A stretch of 14,907 bases of DNA from JASFUX01 sp050050115 (GCA_050050115.1 JASFUX010000059.1:1-14907), one strand, 5' to 3'; positions 5,685 through 14,744 are shown, numbered from the stretch's first letter. Notes: generated by a model not told the origin, from the letters alone. Program-made: numbers and translations.

Positions 5685-8342
5685 ATGCGCTTGCTGCTGG
5701 TCGCTCTCGCCGGCGCCGTTTCGGTCGCTGCGTGCGCCAACACATCGGGCGGGCCGCCGGTGGGTCGCCTCGGCGAGGCCGCCGAGCCGCTCGGCTACGC
5801 GGTCGATCTGGTCGTCGACCGCAATGCGGAACGATTCTCAGGCGAGGCGGTCATCGACGTTCGCCTCAATGCGCCGACGACGACGCTCTACATTCACGGC
5901 GACCAGCTCGACGTCAGCGAGGCGCGCTTCATCGCCGCCGACGGCGCGGAGACCGAGGCTGGCTACCGCCAAGTGCTTGGCAGCGGGGTGGCGGAACTGA
6001 CGTTCGCCGAGGAAGTCCCCGCAGGCCGCGGCGAGCTGCATTTCGCCTACACCGCGCCGTTCAACACCAACGCCGCCGGCCTCTATACGATGCAGAGCGG
6101 CGGGGAGACCTATCTCGTCACCCAGTTCGAGGTGCTCGACGCGCGCAAGGTGTTCCCCGGCTTCGACGAGCCGCGGTTCAAGACGCCGTTCAGGTTCACC
6201 GTCACCACGCCAGAGAGCGACGCGGTGATCTTCAACACGCCCGAGACAGCCGCCGAGCCGGCGGGCGAGGGGATGACGCGGCACGTCTTCGCCGAGACGC
6301 GTCCGCTGCCGACCTATCTGATCGCCATGGCGATCGGTCCCTATGACGTGGTCGAATGGGACGACATTCCGACCACCGACATTCGCGATCGTCCCGTGCC
6401 GCTGCGCGGCGTCGCCGTCGCGGGCGCTGGGGGCGGCTTCGGCTACTCGCTCGAGAACACCGCACCGCTGCTGATCGAGCTGGAGTCCTACTTCGGCGAG
6501 CCCTATCCGTTCGAGAAGCTCGATCTGATCGCCGTGCCTGAGTTCGCATTCGGCGCGATGGAGAACGCCGGCGCGATCGTCTATCGCGACGTCCGGCTCT
6601 TGTTCGGCGACGAGGCGCCCGCCTCGCAGCGCCGCAGCTACGCCGGCACCCACTCCCACGAGATGGCGCACATGTGGTTCGGCGACCTCGTCTCGCCGGC
6701 GTGGTGGACGGACATCTGGCTCAACGAGGCCTTCGCCACCTGGATGGCGGCCAAGACCGTGGACGCCTGGCAGCCTGACGGCGAGTACGACCGCAACATC
6801 CAGCGCGGCGCGATCGGCGCGATGAACGTCGACTCCCTGGCCTCGACCCGGCAGATCCAAGAACCGGTCACGCGCAACGAAGGCGTTTGGGACGCCTTTG
6901 ATTCGATCACCTATCAAAAGGGCGGCGGCGTCATCTCGATGATCGAGAGCTACGTCGGCGAGGAGGCGTTCCGCGACGGCGTGCGCGCCTACATCCGGCA
7001 GTACGCCGATCAATCGGCGACGTCCGATCAGTTCTTCGAAGCGATCGGAGAGGGTTCGGGCCGGCCCGAAGTGGTCTCGGCCTTCCGCTCCTTCGTCAAT
7101 CAGCCGGGCCTGCCGCTGGTGACCGCCGAGCTGAGCTGCGACGCCGACGGGGCGCAGCTCTCCGTCGCGCAGTCGTCCTATCGCCCGATCGGGTCGACCA
7201 TTCCCGAAGGCCGGCGCTGGGAGATCCCGCTGTGCGTCGCCTATGACGCCGGGGACGAGCGGGCGAGCGCCTGCACCCTGCTCGCCGACCGCGCCGCGAC
7301 CATCGCGCTTGAGACCTCGGACTGCCCCAGCTCGGTCGTTCCGAACGCCGGCGGCGCGGGCTACTACCGCTTCACCTTCGAGGGCGACGGGTGGGAACGC
7401 CTGATCGCCGACATCCCCGAGCTGCCGGCGGGTGAAGCGCTGGCGGCGGCCGACAGCCTCGAAGCGGCCTTCCGCGCTGGCCAGATCGACGCGGAGACCT
7501 ATCTCGACGGCGTCGAGGCGTTGGCGCAGTCGCCCTATTGGGACGCAGCGAGCGCGCCTGCGGGCTGGCTGACGGTGCTTGCCGACGCCGAAGCAACGCC
7601 GGGCCGGGACGCGCTGCGCGCCTTCATCTCGCGCACTTACAGGCCGCTCTGGGAAGACGCGCGCGCCGGCGACGCGCTCGCTGACGAGCTGCTCGCCGAA
7701 GCGCTGACGGCTGCTTTGGCTGGCGGCGCGCACGACGCCGAAGTGATCGCCGCGCTGGCCGAAGAGGGCCGGGCGTTCATCGAGGCCGGCTCCCATCTCG
7801 GCGCGCCCGGCGGGCCGCCGAGCTATGCGCTGCCCAATGCTCTGGCGGCCGGCGTCTCTGTCTACGGTCCGGACTTCTACGACCAGGTCTGGGAGACCGC
7901 CGCGACCGCGGACGACCCTTACGTCAGGCTGAGCGCGCTTCAGGCGCTGGCCGCTTCGGGCGACGCTGACGCGGCGGCCTGGCTGCGCGAGGAAGGTCTC
8001 GGCGGCGAGGTGATCACCGGGCGGGAATTCCGCGACATCCTCGCCCAGCAGATGGGCGCTTTCGAGACGCGCGACGCGGCGTGGACCTGGGTGCGGGACA
8101 ACTTCGCGGCGGTGCTGACGCGCGTCCCGTCTCGCGCCGGCGCGCAGTCGCCATTGTGGACGGCGGGCTTCGACACGCGCGCCCGCGCCGAGGAGGTCGA
8201 GGCCTTCTTCACGGCCAACGCCGATCTCATTCCAGGTTATGAGCGCTCTCTCGCCCAGGCGCTTGAGCGCATCGAATTGAACGCCGCGTTGATCGAGCGC
8301 CAAGGCGCCGCCCTCGCCGCGGCGCTGGCCGACCGCATGTAG
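5685..8342 (+). CDS. Lipoprotein M1-family zinc aminopeptidase
   Basis: The protein has 885 residues. Residues 1-17 end in a lipobox VAAC, so Cys17 is probably lipidated and the protein anchored facing the periplasm; Ala follows the Cys, compatible with outer-membrane sorting. The M1 core is complete: GAMEN (290-294) for the substrate N-terminus, zinc site HEMAH (325-329) with the third ligand Glu348 in WLNEAF, and the transition-state Tyr410 in ITYQKGG. An Ala-rich helical C-terminal half of about 340 residues resembles the ERAP1-like domain of the family. It removes N-terminal residues from peptides; the preferred residue cannot be read. AAAGGAG lies 7 nt before the ATG. It sits 22 nt after serC and 18 nt before serA, in the same direction, an unexpected place for a peptidase. 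Confidence 0.93.
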   Translation: MRLLLVALAGAVSVAACANTSGGPPVGRLGEAAEPLGYAVDLVVDRNAERFSGEAVIDVRLNAPTTTLYIHGDQLDVSEARFIAADGAETEAGYRQVLGSGVAELTFAEEVPAGRGELHFAYTAPFNTNAAGLYTMQSGGETYLVTQFEVLDARKVFPGFDEPRFKTPFRFTVTTPESDAVIFNTPETAAEPAGEGMTRHVFAETRPLPTYLIAMAIGPYDVVEWDDIPTTDIRDRPVPLRGVAVAGAGGGFGYSLENTAPLLIELESYFGEPYPFEKLDLIAVPEFAFGAMENAGAIVYRDVRLLFGDEAPASQRRSYAGTHSHEMAHMWFGDLVSPAWWTDIWLNEAFATWMAAKTVDAWQPDGEYDRNIQRGAIGAMNVDSLASTRQIQEPVTRNEGVWDAFDSITYQKGGGVISMIESYVGEEAFRDGVRAYIRQYADQSATSDQFFEAIGEGSGRPEVVSAFRSFVNQPGLPLVTAELSCDADGAQLSVAQSSYRPIGSTIPEGRRWEIPLCVAYDAGDERASACTLLADRAATIALETSDCPSSVVPNAGGAGYYRFTFEGDGWERLIADIPELPAGEALAAADSLEAAFRAGQIDAETYLDGVEALAQSPYWDAASAPAGWLTVLADAEATPGRDALRAFISRTYRPLWEDARAGDALADELLAEALTAALAGGAHDAEVIAALAEEGRAFIEAGSHLGAPGGPPSYALPNALAAGVSVYGPDFYDQVWETAATADDPYVRLSALQALAASGDADAAAWLREEGLGGEVITGREFRDILAQQMGAFETRDAAWTWVRDNFAAVLTRVPSRAGAQSPLWTAGFDTRARAEEVEAFFTANADLIPGYERSLAQALERIELNAALIERQGAALAAALADRM

Positions 8343-8360
8343 AAAGCGAGCCAAACGCCT

Positions 8361-9935
8361 ATGCCCAAAGTACTGATCGCCGACAAGCTCTCGCCGGCCG
8401 CCGACGACATCCTCAAATCTCGCGGGATGGAGGTCGATCGCAAGGTCGGTCTGTCCAAAGACGAACTCATCGCCGTTATCGGCGACTATGACGGCCTCGC
8501 CGTGCGCTCGGCCTGCAAGCCGGACGCGGATGTGATCAACGCAGCCGAGCGCCTGCGGGTCATCGGACGCGCCGGCATCGGCGTCGACAACATCGACGTC
8601 AAGGCCGCGACCGCGCGCGGCGTCGTGGTGATGAACACCCCGTTCGGCAATTCGATCACCACGGCCGAGCACGCCATCGCGCTGCTCTTCGCTGCCGCGC
8701 GTCAGGTCGCCGCCGCCGACGCCTCGACCCAGGCCGGCAAGTGGGAGAAGTCCCGCTTCATGGGGCTCGAGCTGTTCGCCAAGACGCTCGGGATCATCGG
8801 CTGCGGCAACATCGGCGGCATCGTCGCCGACCGCGCGATCGGCCTGAAGATGAAGGTGATCGCCTTCGATCCGTTCCTCACCGAAGAACGCGCGCTCGAG
8901 ATCGGGGTGGAGAAGGTCGAGCTTGATGAACTTCTGGCTCGCGCCGACGCGATCTCGCTGCATACGCCGTTGACGGACAAAACGCGGAACATCCTTTCCG
9001 AGAAAGCGCTCGGGCAGACCAAGAAGGGCGTCATCGTCGTCAACTGCGCGCGCGGCGGCCTTGTCGACGAGGTCGCCCTGCGCGCCGCGCTCGAGGACGG
9101 CCATGTCGCGGCGGCCGCCTTCGACGTCTTCACCCAGGAGCCGGCGCAGGACAATCCGCTGTTCGGCGCGCCAAACTTCGTCGCCACGCCTCACCTCGGC
9201 GCGGCCACCGCCGAGGCGCAGGAGAACGTCGCGCTGCAAGTCGCCGAACAGATTGCCGACTACTTGGCGACCGGCGCGATCGCGAACGCGCTCAATACGC
9301 CGTCGGTCACCGCCGAAGAAGCGCCGCGCCTGAAGCCCTATATCGCGCTCGCTGAGCGGCTGGGGCTGCTCGCCGGCCAGCTCCTGGCGACGAGCCTCAA
9401 GAAAGTCGACGTGGTGTTCGAGGGCGCGCCGGCGGAGCTGAACACCAAGCCGCTGATGTCCGCCGCGCTCGCCGGCGTGCTGCGGCCGGCGCTGTCGGAC
9501 GTGAACCTGGTCTCGGCGCCGAGCCTTGCGAGCGCGCGCGGCGTGCACGTCTCGGAGACCAAGCGCGATCGCGAAGGCGCCTTCGAGGGCCTCATTCGCA
9601 TCACCGTGGAGACCGAGCGCCGCTCGCGCACCGTCGCCGGTTCGCTCTTCGCCGGCGAGCCGCGCATCGTCGAGATCGACGGCGTGTCGATGGATGCAGC
9701 GTTCACGGAGCACATGCTCTACGTCGAGAATGAAGACAAACCGGGCTTCATCGGCGCGCTCGGCGGCGCCTTGGCCGAGGCCGAGGTCAACATCGCGACG
9801 TTCAACCTCGGGCGAAAGACCGCGGGCGGGGAGGCGCTCTGCCTCGTCGCCATGGACGAAGAGGCGGTGGACGATCTGGTAGACCGCGTCAAAGCTCTCG
9901 AACACGTCCGCGACGCGAAGGCGTTGGAGTTCTGA
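8361..9935 (+). CDS. serA: D-3-phosphoglycerate dehydrogenase
   Basis: This enzyme oxidises 3-phosphoglycerate to 3-phosphohydroxypyruvate with NAD, the committed step of serine synthesis. The 524-residue protein is of the long type: a substrate domain, a Rossmann NAD domain with GCGNIGG (147-153), catalytic Arg231 (NCARGG), Glu260 (QEP) and His278 (PHLGA), then an intervening ASB-like domain and a C-terminal ACT domain (about 452-524, MLYVENEDKPGFIGALGGAL). The ACT domain suggests allosteric control, usually by serine. The ribosome binding site is poor (only GCGAG, well upstream of the ATG), and the gene starts 18 nt after the peptidase stop, so translation may be coupled to the peptidase gene. 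Confidence 0.95.
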   Translation: MPKVLIADKLSPAADDILKSRGMEVDRKVGLSKDELIAVIGDYDGLAVRSACKPDADVINAAERLRVIGRAGIGVDNIDVKAATARGVVVMNTPFGNSITTAEHAIALLFAAARQVAAADASTQAGKWEKSRFMGLELFAKTLGIIGCGNIGGIVADRAIGLKMKVIAFDPFLTEERALEIGVEKVELDELLARADAISLHTPLTDKTRNILSEKALGQTKKGVIVVNCARGGLVDEVALRAALEDGHVAAAAFDVFTQEPAQDNPLFGAPNFVATPHLGAATAEAQENVALQVAEQIADYLATGAIANALNTPSVTAEEAPRLKPYIALAERLGLLAGQLLATSLKKVDVVFEGAPAELNTKPLMSAALAGVLRPALSDVNLVSAPSLASARGVHVSETKRDREGAFEGLIRITVETERRSRTVAGSLFAGEPRIVEIDGVSMDAAFTEHMLYVENEDKPGFIGALGGALAEAEVNIATFNLGRKTAGGEALCLVAMDEEAVDDLVDRVKALEHVRDAKALEF

Positions 9936-9948
9936 GAGCTGCCCGACG

Positions 9949-9966
9949 GCGCCGATGAGCCGGCGC
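9949..9966. terminator. Candidate bidirectional terminator between convergent genes
   Basis: GCGCCG (9949-9954) and CGGCGC (9961-9966) form a perfect 6-bp stem with loop ATGAGC in the 38-bp gap between the serA stop and the stop of the sulfite-oxidase-like gene. The position suits a shared terminator, but neither side has a clear T run. Confidence 0.4.
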
Positions 9967-9973
9967 GGAGAGC

Positions 9974-11134
9974 CTAAGAAATCATCACCGTGCGCGGGAA
10001 CTGCGCGTTGTTCTCCCAGCGGGTCGGCTTCTCGGGCATCTGATCTGCCGTCGGCTGGACCACGCCGTTCACGTCCGTCACCCGAGAGACGATTGTGTGC
10101 TCGCCCGGCGCGGCGTCGCGCCATTCGTAGTTGAACAGCTTCCAAGAATATGGACTCGCATCGGGGTCGATCTCGGCCTCGCGCCAGGGACCGTTGTCGA
10201 TTTTGACTTCGACGGAACGCAGCGGCGTGCCGTCATTCAGCACAAAGCCCAATATGTTGTGATGATCACCGGTGCGCGTCACACGGACGATGCTCGACTT
10301 GAGCTGCATATAGGTGACCAGTCGTTCTTCCCAACGTTCTTCCCCGCCGACGTCGATGCGGCTCAGAGTGACGTAGTCGCGGGCCATGAAGCGTCCCGCA
10401 AAGCGACGGTCCTGAACGTGAATCTGATGGAGCCATTTCACGTTCGCGACGCCGTACCAGCCGGGCACGATCAATCTCAGAGGCGCGCCGTGATAGAGGT
10501 TCAGGGGCGCGCCATTCATTTCGTAGGCGAGCATGACTTCGGCGCGCATGGCGTCGTCGACATGCATGCTGCGGCCGAAGCTTTGCTCGACCTCCAGCCC
10601 GCGGATGTCTTCAACGCCCCGGTCCGCGCCGAAAAAGACGATCTCGTCGCCGCCATCCTGCACGCCGGCTTCGGCGAGAAGTTCGGGCACGCTGACGCCG
10701 CCCCAGCGTGCATTGCCGATCAGGCCGTGAAAAAGGCGCTCGCTGTTGCCGCCGCATTCAAAGCCGGCGTCGATCTCCACCTTTGACCGGCTCATCAAGT
10801 CGTCGAGCGTGAGCTCGAGCGGCCGGTCCACCATCCCGGTGACGCGCAGCCGGTAGTCGGCCGGATTGATTTCCGGTTGGTTGTAGTGCTGCACGATGTA
10901 AAATTCGTCAGTTGGCGTATAAAAATCTGAAATCGTTCGGCTGTCCAAGAAATGCGATCGTCCCGGCGTTACGGGTGAAGCGGCGTATCCCTCTGGCATG
11001 TCGGTGAAGGGGACGAGCTCTTCGGATTGGGCGAGCGCGAGTTTCGACCACATGGTCGCGCCGGCGGTCGCCGCCAAGCCGGCCAGGGCGCCATTCTTGA
11101 GCACTTCGCGCCGATTCTTCATGTCCTGAGCCAT
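9974..11134 (-). CDS. Tat-exported sulfite-oxidase-family molybdoenzyme
   Basis: The protein has 386 residues. The N-terminus is a twin-arginine signal (NRREVLKNG with Arg8-Arg9, hydrophobic stretch, ALA before Gln36), so a folded, cofactor-loaded enzyme is exported to the periplasm. The molybdopterin domain has the Mo-ligand Cys127 in FECGGNSERLF. It also has the family core NLYHGAPLRLIVPGWYG with His215 and Arg220, then VKWLHQIHV. A C-terminal Mo-co dimerisation domain (VTDVNGVVQPTADQ, then WENNAQFPRT) completes it. Sulfite oxidation to sulfate, as in SorA/SoxC, is likely, but related enzymes use other substrates and no cytochrome c partner lies beside it. The frame extends to 11269, but the ATG at 11134 has GGAGGA 6 nt upstream and starts the Tat signal. 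The 5' third is visibly more AT-rich than its neighbours. Confidence 0.88.
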   Translation of the reverse strand: MAQDMKNRREVLKNGALAGLAATAGATMWSKLALAQSEELVPFTDMPEGYAASPVTPGRSHFLDSRTISDFYTPTDEFYIVQHYNQPEINPADYRLRVTGMVDRPLELTLDDLMSRSKVEIDAGFECGGNSERLFHGLIGNARWGGVSVPELLAEAGVQDGGDEIVFFGADRGVEDIRGLEVEQSFGRSMHVDDAMRAEVMLAYEMNGAPLNLYHGAPLRLIVPGWYGVANVKWLHQIHVQDRRFAGRFMARDYVTLSRIDVGGEERWEERLVTYMQLKSSIVRVTRTGDHHNILGFVLNDGTPLRSVEVKIDNGPWREAEIDPDASPYSWKLFNYEWRDAAPGEHTIVSRVTDVNGVVQPTADQMPEKPTRWENNAQFPRTVMIS

Positions 11135-11268
11135 GATCAGTCCTCCCCAGCCTGAATATTGATTGTAGTTTTGATAGAGCCTCTGTTGGGATGTTCTGGC
11201 TGTCAAGCGATGCAGCATGCGTGGCGGCAAGGACTCAGCGGGGTCGAACCCGAATAGGGTCGTTCTCA

Positions 11269-11315
11269 ACTCGTCTTGTTATTCCCCGCCCGCAACGATA
11301 CCACCCGTGACGAGT
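11269..11315 (+). repeat. 7-bp inverted repeat upstream of purA
   Basis: ACTCGTC (11269-11275) and GACGAGT (11309-11315) are perfect reverse complements 33 bp apart, in the 227-bp region between the divergent molybdoenzyme gene and purA. It could be a leader-RNA stem or paired protein sites, but a match this short can arise by chance. I found no convincing promoter pair in this region for either gene. Confidence 0.3.
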
Positions 11316-11361
11316 CGGCGGACCGATTCGCTTCGTCGAAACGAACAAAAGGACCATCCAG

Positions 11362-12654
<1,293 letters not shown>

Positions 12655-12677
12655 ACCGGTGAACCAGCAGGCGACGC

Positions 12678-12947
12678 TCAGCCGAGCGGGTAGTCGCGTT
12701 CCGGATCGACGCCCGCTTCTTCGAGAAAGCGGCGAATGGCGCGGACTTCGTCTTTGGGCAACGAATGTTGCGCGTGGTGGAACACGACCGTTCGATCGTT
12801 CAGCTTCACCGCGAAACGCGCGCCGTGGCGCTCTTCGATCTCCGCGCCCAGCTCCCCGAGCACGGCGTTGATGTCCGACGGCGCGAGATTGGTCGGTTCG
12901 GGATGAGCGAAGAGCTGATGCAGGACTTTGCGATGCTTGTGATTCAC
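12678..12947 (-). CDS. HicA-like small protein, no adjacent HicB
   Basis: The protein has 89 residues, starting with GTG at 12947; GGAG lies 6 nt upstream, which supports this start. It follows the pattern of a HicA-type subfamily: MNHKHRKVLHQLF at the start, DINAVLGELGAEIEERHGARFAVKLNDRTVVFHH in the middle, and EVRAIRRFLEEAGV at the end. HicA toxins are dsRBD-fold mRNA-targeting ribonucleases with a catalytic His in a GS[HR]-like turn. Here the corresponding turn reads GAR (42-44), so ribonuclease activity is doubtful. No HicB antitoxin gene is seen on either side, so this may be a stand-alone RNA-binding relative. It converges on purA and could be read through from the DUF2189 gene 120 nt upstream. 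Confidence 0.75.
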   Translation of the reverse strand: MNHKHRKVLHQLFAHPEPTNLAPSDINAVLGELGAEIEERHGARFAVKLNDRTVVFHHAQHSLPKDEVRAIRRFLEEAGVDPERDYPLG

Positions 12948-12972
12948 GCGGGTCTCCGACTGATTTGAGGTC

Positions 12973-12993
12973 CTTCACGGCGCCGAGGTGAAG
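12973..12993 (-). terminator. Weak hairpin after the DUF2189 gene
   Basis: CTTCAC (12973-12978) and GTGAAG (12988-12993) form a 6-bp stem with a 9-nt loop in the 120-bp gap between the DUF2189 and HicA-like genes. There is no T run on either side, so it may only slow transcription or be incidental. Confidence 0.25.
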
Positions 12994-13067
12994 CACAGGC
13001 TGCCCGCGGCGGCGCGCGTCGTCTTCTGAGGATTCTACGGACTAGCATGTCTGGAAACTCATAGGTC

Positions 13068-13916
13068 TTAGCCGGCCCCAGGCGGGCGCGGGCGATTTTG
13101 GTCGACGAGCGCGCGGTAGGCGCGCCAACTCGCCAGGCCCAGCCAAGGGAAGATGATCACGAGAGCTGCAAACCCCGTCGCGGCCGTGACCAGCATCAGC
13201 GCGACGATGATGACGGCCCACAGGAGCATCGGTCCAAAGTTCTCGGTCACGGCGCGGACGCTCGTTGCCGTCGCGGCGAACACGTTCGTGTCTCGGTCCA
13301 ACAGCATGGGCGCCGAAACGACCACGAGGCAGTAGGTGATGAACGCGATCACGCCGCCAATCAACGAACCTGCCAGCATCATGTTGCGGCCCTCGGCCGA
13401 GCCGACGGCAAAGGCGACGAAATCCTCAACGGTGCGATGCAGGCTATAGGTTGAAAGTCCGTACACAACTTGAGCAATGCGTCCCCAAAGCAGGAAAATG
13501 AGCAGCAGCGCCAAGCCAAGGTAGGCGAGGTCCGCGCGGAACGCCGATTTCAATAAGAGCATCCGCCCAAGCGTGGGCCGCTCCCCAAGCTCAAGCATGC
13601 GCCCAGCTTCGTAGAGCCCCATCGCCAGCATCGGCGCGACGAACACCAAGCCGAGGAAGATCGCCAGGACCCAGAAAGCGGCGTTTGAGGCGATAAACGC
13701 GGCCGCGAGCGCAATCGCGAATACCGAAAGGACAAGGCCGTAGGCGAGGCAAGGCAGCGGGGCGCGCCAAAGGTCGCCCCACGCGCCGGCCAGCCAGCCG
13801 AACGGCGCTGTCAACGCAACTTTGCGCACCGCCGGCAATCCGCCTGAAGCGCTCAATGCATCCTCCCCGAGCGCGACCGCCTTTTCGGCCTGTAGTCGGG
13901 CGGGCCGAGGCGGCAT
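13068..13916 (-). CDS. DUF2189 multi-pass inner-membrane protein
   Basis: The protein has 282 residues from the first ATG. Five to six hydrophobic segments are visible, at about 54-76, 79-103, 129-152, 179-206 and 228-258. DUF2189 features are present: PFGWLAGAWGDLWRAPLPCLAYGL just before the first segment, VAPMLAMGLYEAGRMLELGERPTL between the second and third, and PWLGLASWRAYRALV at the end. The function is unknown. The start is uncertain: the ATG at 13916 abuts AAGGA with no spacing, whereas an in-frame TTG at 13856 has GGGGAGG 5 nt upstream and would begin close to the family's usual N-terminus, giving 262 residues. It stands between the CarF-like and HicA-like genes, with 99 and 120 nt gaps. 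Confidence 0.85.
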   Translation of the reverse strand: MPPRPARLQAEKAVALGEDALSASGGLPAVRKVALTAPFGWLAGAWGDLWRAPLPCLAYGLVLSVFAIALAAAFIASNAAFWVLAIFLGLVFVAPMLAMGLYEAGRMLELGERPTLGRMLLLKSAFRADLAYLGLALLLIFLLWGRIAQVVYGLSTYSLHRTVEDFVAFAVGSAEGRNMMLAGSLIGGVIAFITYCLVVVSAPMLLDRDTNVFAATATSVRAVTENFGPMLLWAVIIVALMLVTAATGFAALVIIFPWLGLASWRAYRALVDQNRPRPPGAG

Positions 13917-14015
13917 TCCTTGGGGTCATGCTGTCAGGCTTGCGCGCGGCGCGCCATGGACGCGTTGACGCATTGTCTTCAGGTTAAGCTAGGCGTTGTT
14001 CGTTGGTTGTCCATG

Positions 14016-14612
14016 CTATGCTCTCGCCGCCATCGCCCGGATTGAGCGGCGATGCTTGTCGCGCACCGTGGGATCGAACCGGGGCTCGACCTTGAACACC
14101 CGCCAGATCGCCAGCTCGAGCCCGCGCCAGAAGCCGATCCGGTCGAGGGCCGGATTGAGCAGGCAGGTCACTGCGCAGTAACGGCTGTCCTTGCCGTGGC
14201 GATGATGCGCGGCGTGGTGCCTGAAGCTGATGACCAATCCGGTCTTCTGCAAAGCGGTGATCACAGGGCCGTTCTCCTCCGGCGTCCGGTGCGCCCAAGC
14301 GTGAGTCTCGTTGGCGAAGAAGCCGACGAGCAACGCCGTCATGGTGACCGGGTTGATCCCGAAGATCGCCAGCACCGGAACCGCGCACAACGCCGTGACG
14401 AGCATCGTCGGACCGTTGCGCACGAGATAGCTGACGCCGAGCATGCGCCGCGGGTTTTCGTGGTGCCTCATCGTCGAGGCGACCGCGCCGCCGACGATCG
14501 GCCAGTCGGGTTCGCCGTAGTTGTCTTCAAGCCAATGAACGAGGCCGGAGACGAAATCGGCGATCAATAAGCCGGCCAGGACTTGAACGATGAACAACAG
14601 GATTTCAGCCAT
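14016..14612 (-). CDS. Kua/TMEM189/CarF-family protein, putative plasmanylethanolamine desaturase
   Basis: The protein has 198 residues with the conserved His/acidic pattern of this membrane desaturase family: GLVHWLEDNYG (His26, Asp30), RHHENP (His50, His51), NETHAWAH (His104, His108) and FRHHAAHHRHGKDSRYC (His132, 133, 136, 137, 139), followed by CLLNPALDRIGFWRGLE. Family members that have been tested use a di-iron site to make the vinyl-ether bond of plasmalogens. The activity here is inferred. Hydrophobic segments lie at about 4-24, 70-87 and 88-103. The protein is shorter than Myxococcus CarF or human TMEM189 at the N-terminus. The frame stays open to 14846, but the ATG at 14612 has AAGGAG 7 nt upstream and starts at the first membrane segment; the upstream part crosses a terminator. 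No ether-lipid synthesis gene is in view. Confidence 0.85.
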   Translation of the reverse strand: MAEILLFIVQVLAGLLIADFVSGLVHWLEDNYGEPDWPIVGGAVASTMRHHENPRRMLGVSYLVRNGPTMLVTALCAVPVLAIFGINPVTMTALLVGFFANETHAWAHRTPEENGPVITALQKTGLVISFRHHAAHHRHGKDSRYCAVTCLLNPALDRIGFWRGLELAIWRVFKVEPRFDPTVRDKHRRSIRAMAARA

Positions 14613-14673
14613 CTCAAGGCTCCTTCGCGATCGATGAATGTCGACCGTGAAGCTTTCCGGCGCGCGTCCGCCG

Positions 14674-14706
14674 GCCGTGAGAGGGGCGTGAATTGGGCGT
14701 GAAATT
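14674..14706. repeat. Three 11-bp phased repeats upstream of the CarF-like gene
   Basis: On the plus strand three units start at about 14673, 14684 and 14695: GGCCGTGAGAG, GGGCGTGAATT and GGGCGTGAAAT. The shared CGTGA core recurs at 14676, 14687 and 14698, exactly 11 bp apart, one helical turn. A fourth CGTGA lies at 14646. They sit 62-94 bp upstream of the CarF-like ATG, where an activator or repressor would bind. A TTGACG box on the minus strand (14723-14718) lies just beyond, but no good -10 pairs with it. Confidence 0.5.
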
Positions 14707-14744
14707 GCAGCTGTGCGCGTCAATCGCGGGTGAATAGACGCCGC

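Noticed and set aside
5838..10145. A 1435-codon open frame on the minus strand, antisense to the M1 peptidase and serA genes
   Set aside because: It crosses several real genes and their gaps, is rich in Arg/Asp/Gly/Ala without domain motifs, and has no ribosome site. Long stop-free antisense frames arise from the strong G/C third-position bias.
11239..11252. A CGGG-GTCGAA-CCCG hairpin that looks like a tRNA T-arm
   Set aside because: There are no acceptor, D or anticodon stems at the right distances and no CCA end.
11135..11269. A 45-codon extension of the sulfite-oxidase-like gene
   Set aside because: The Tat signal must be N-terminal and the ATG at 11134 has a strong GGAGGA site.
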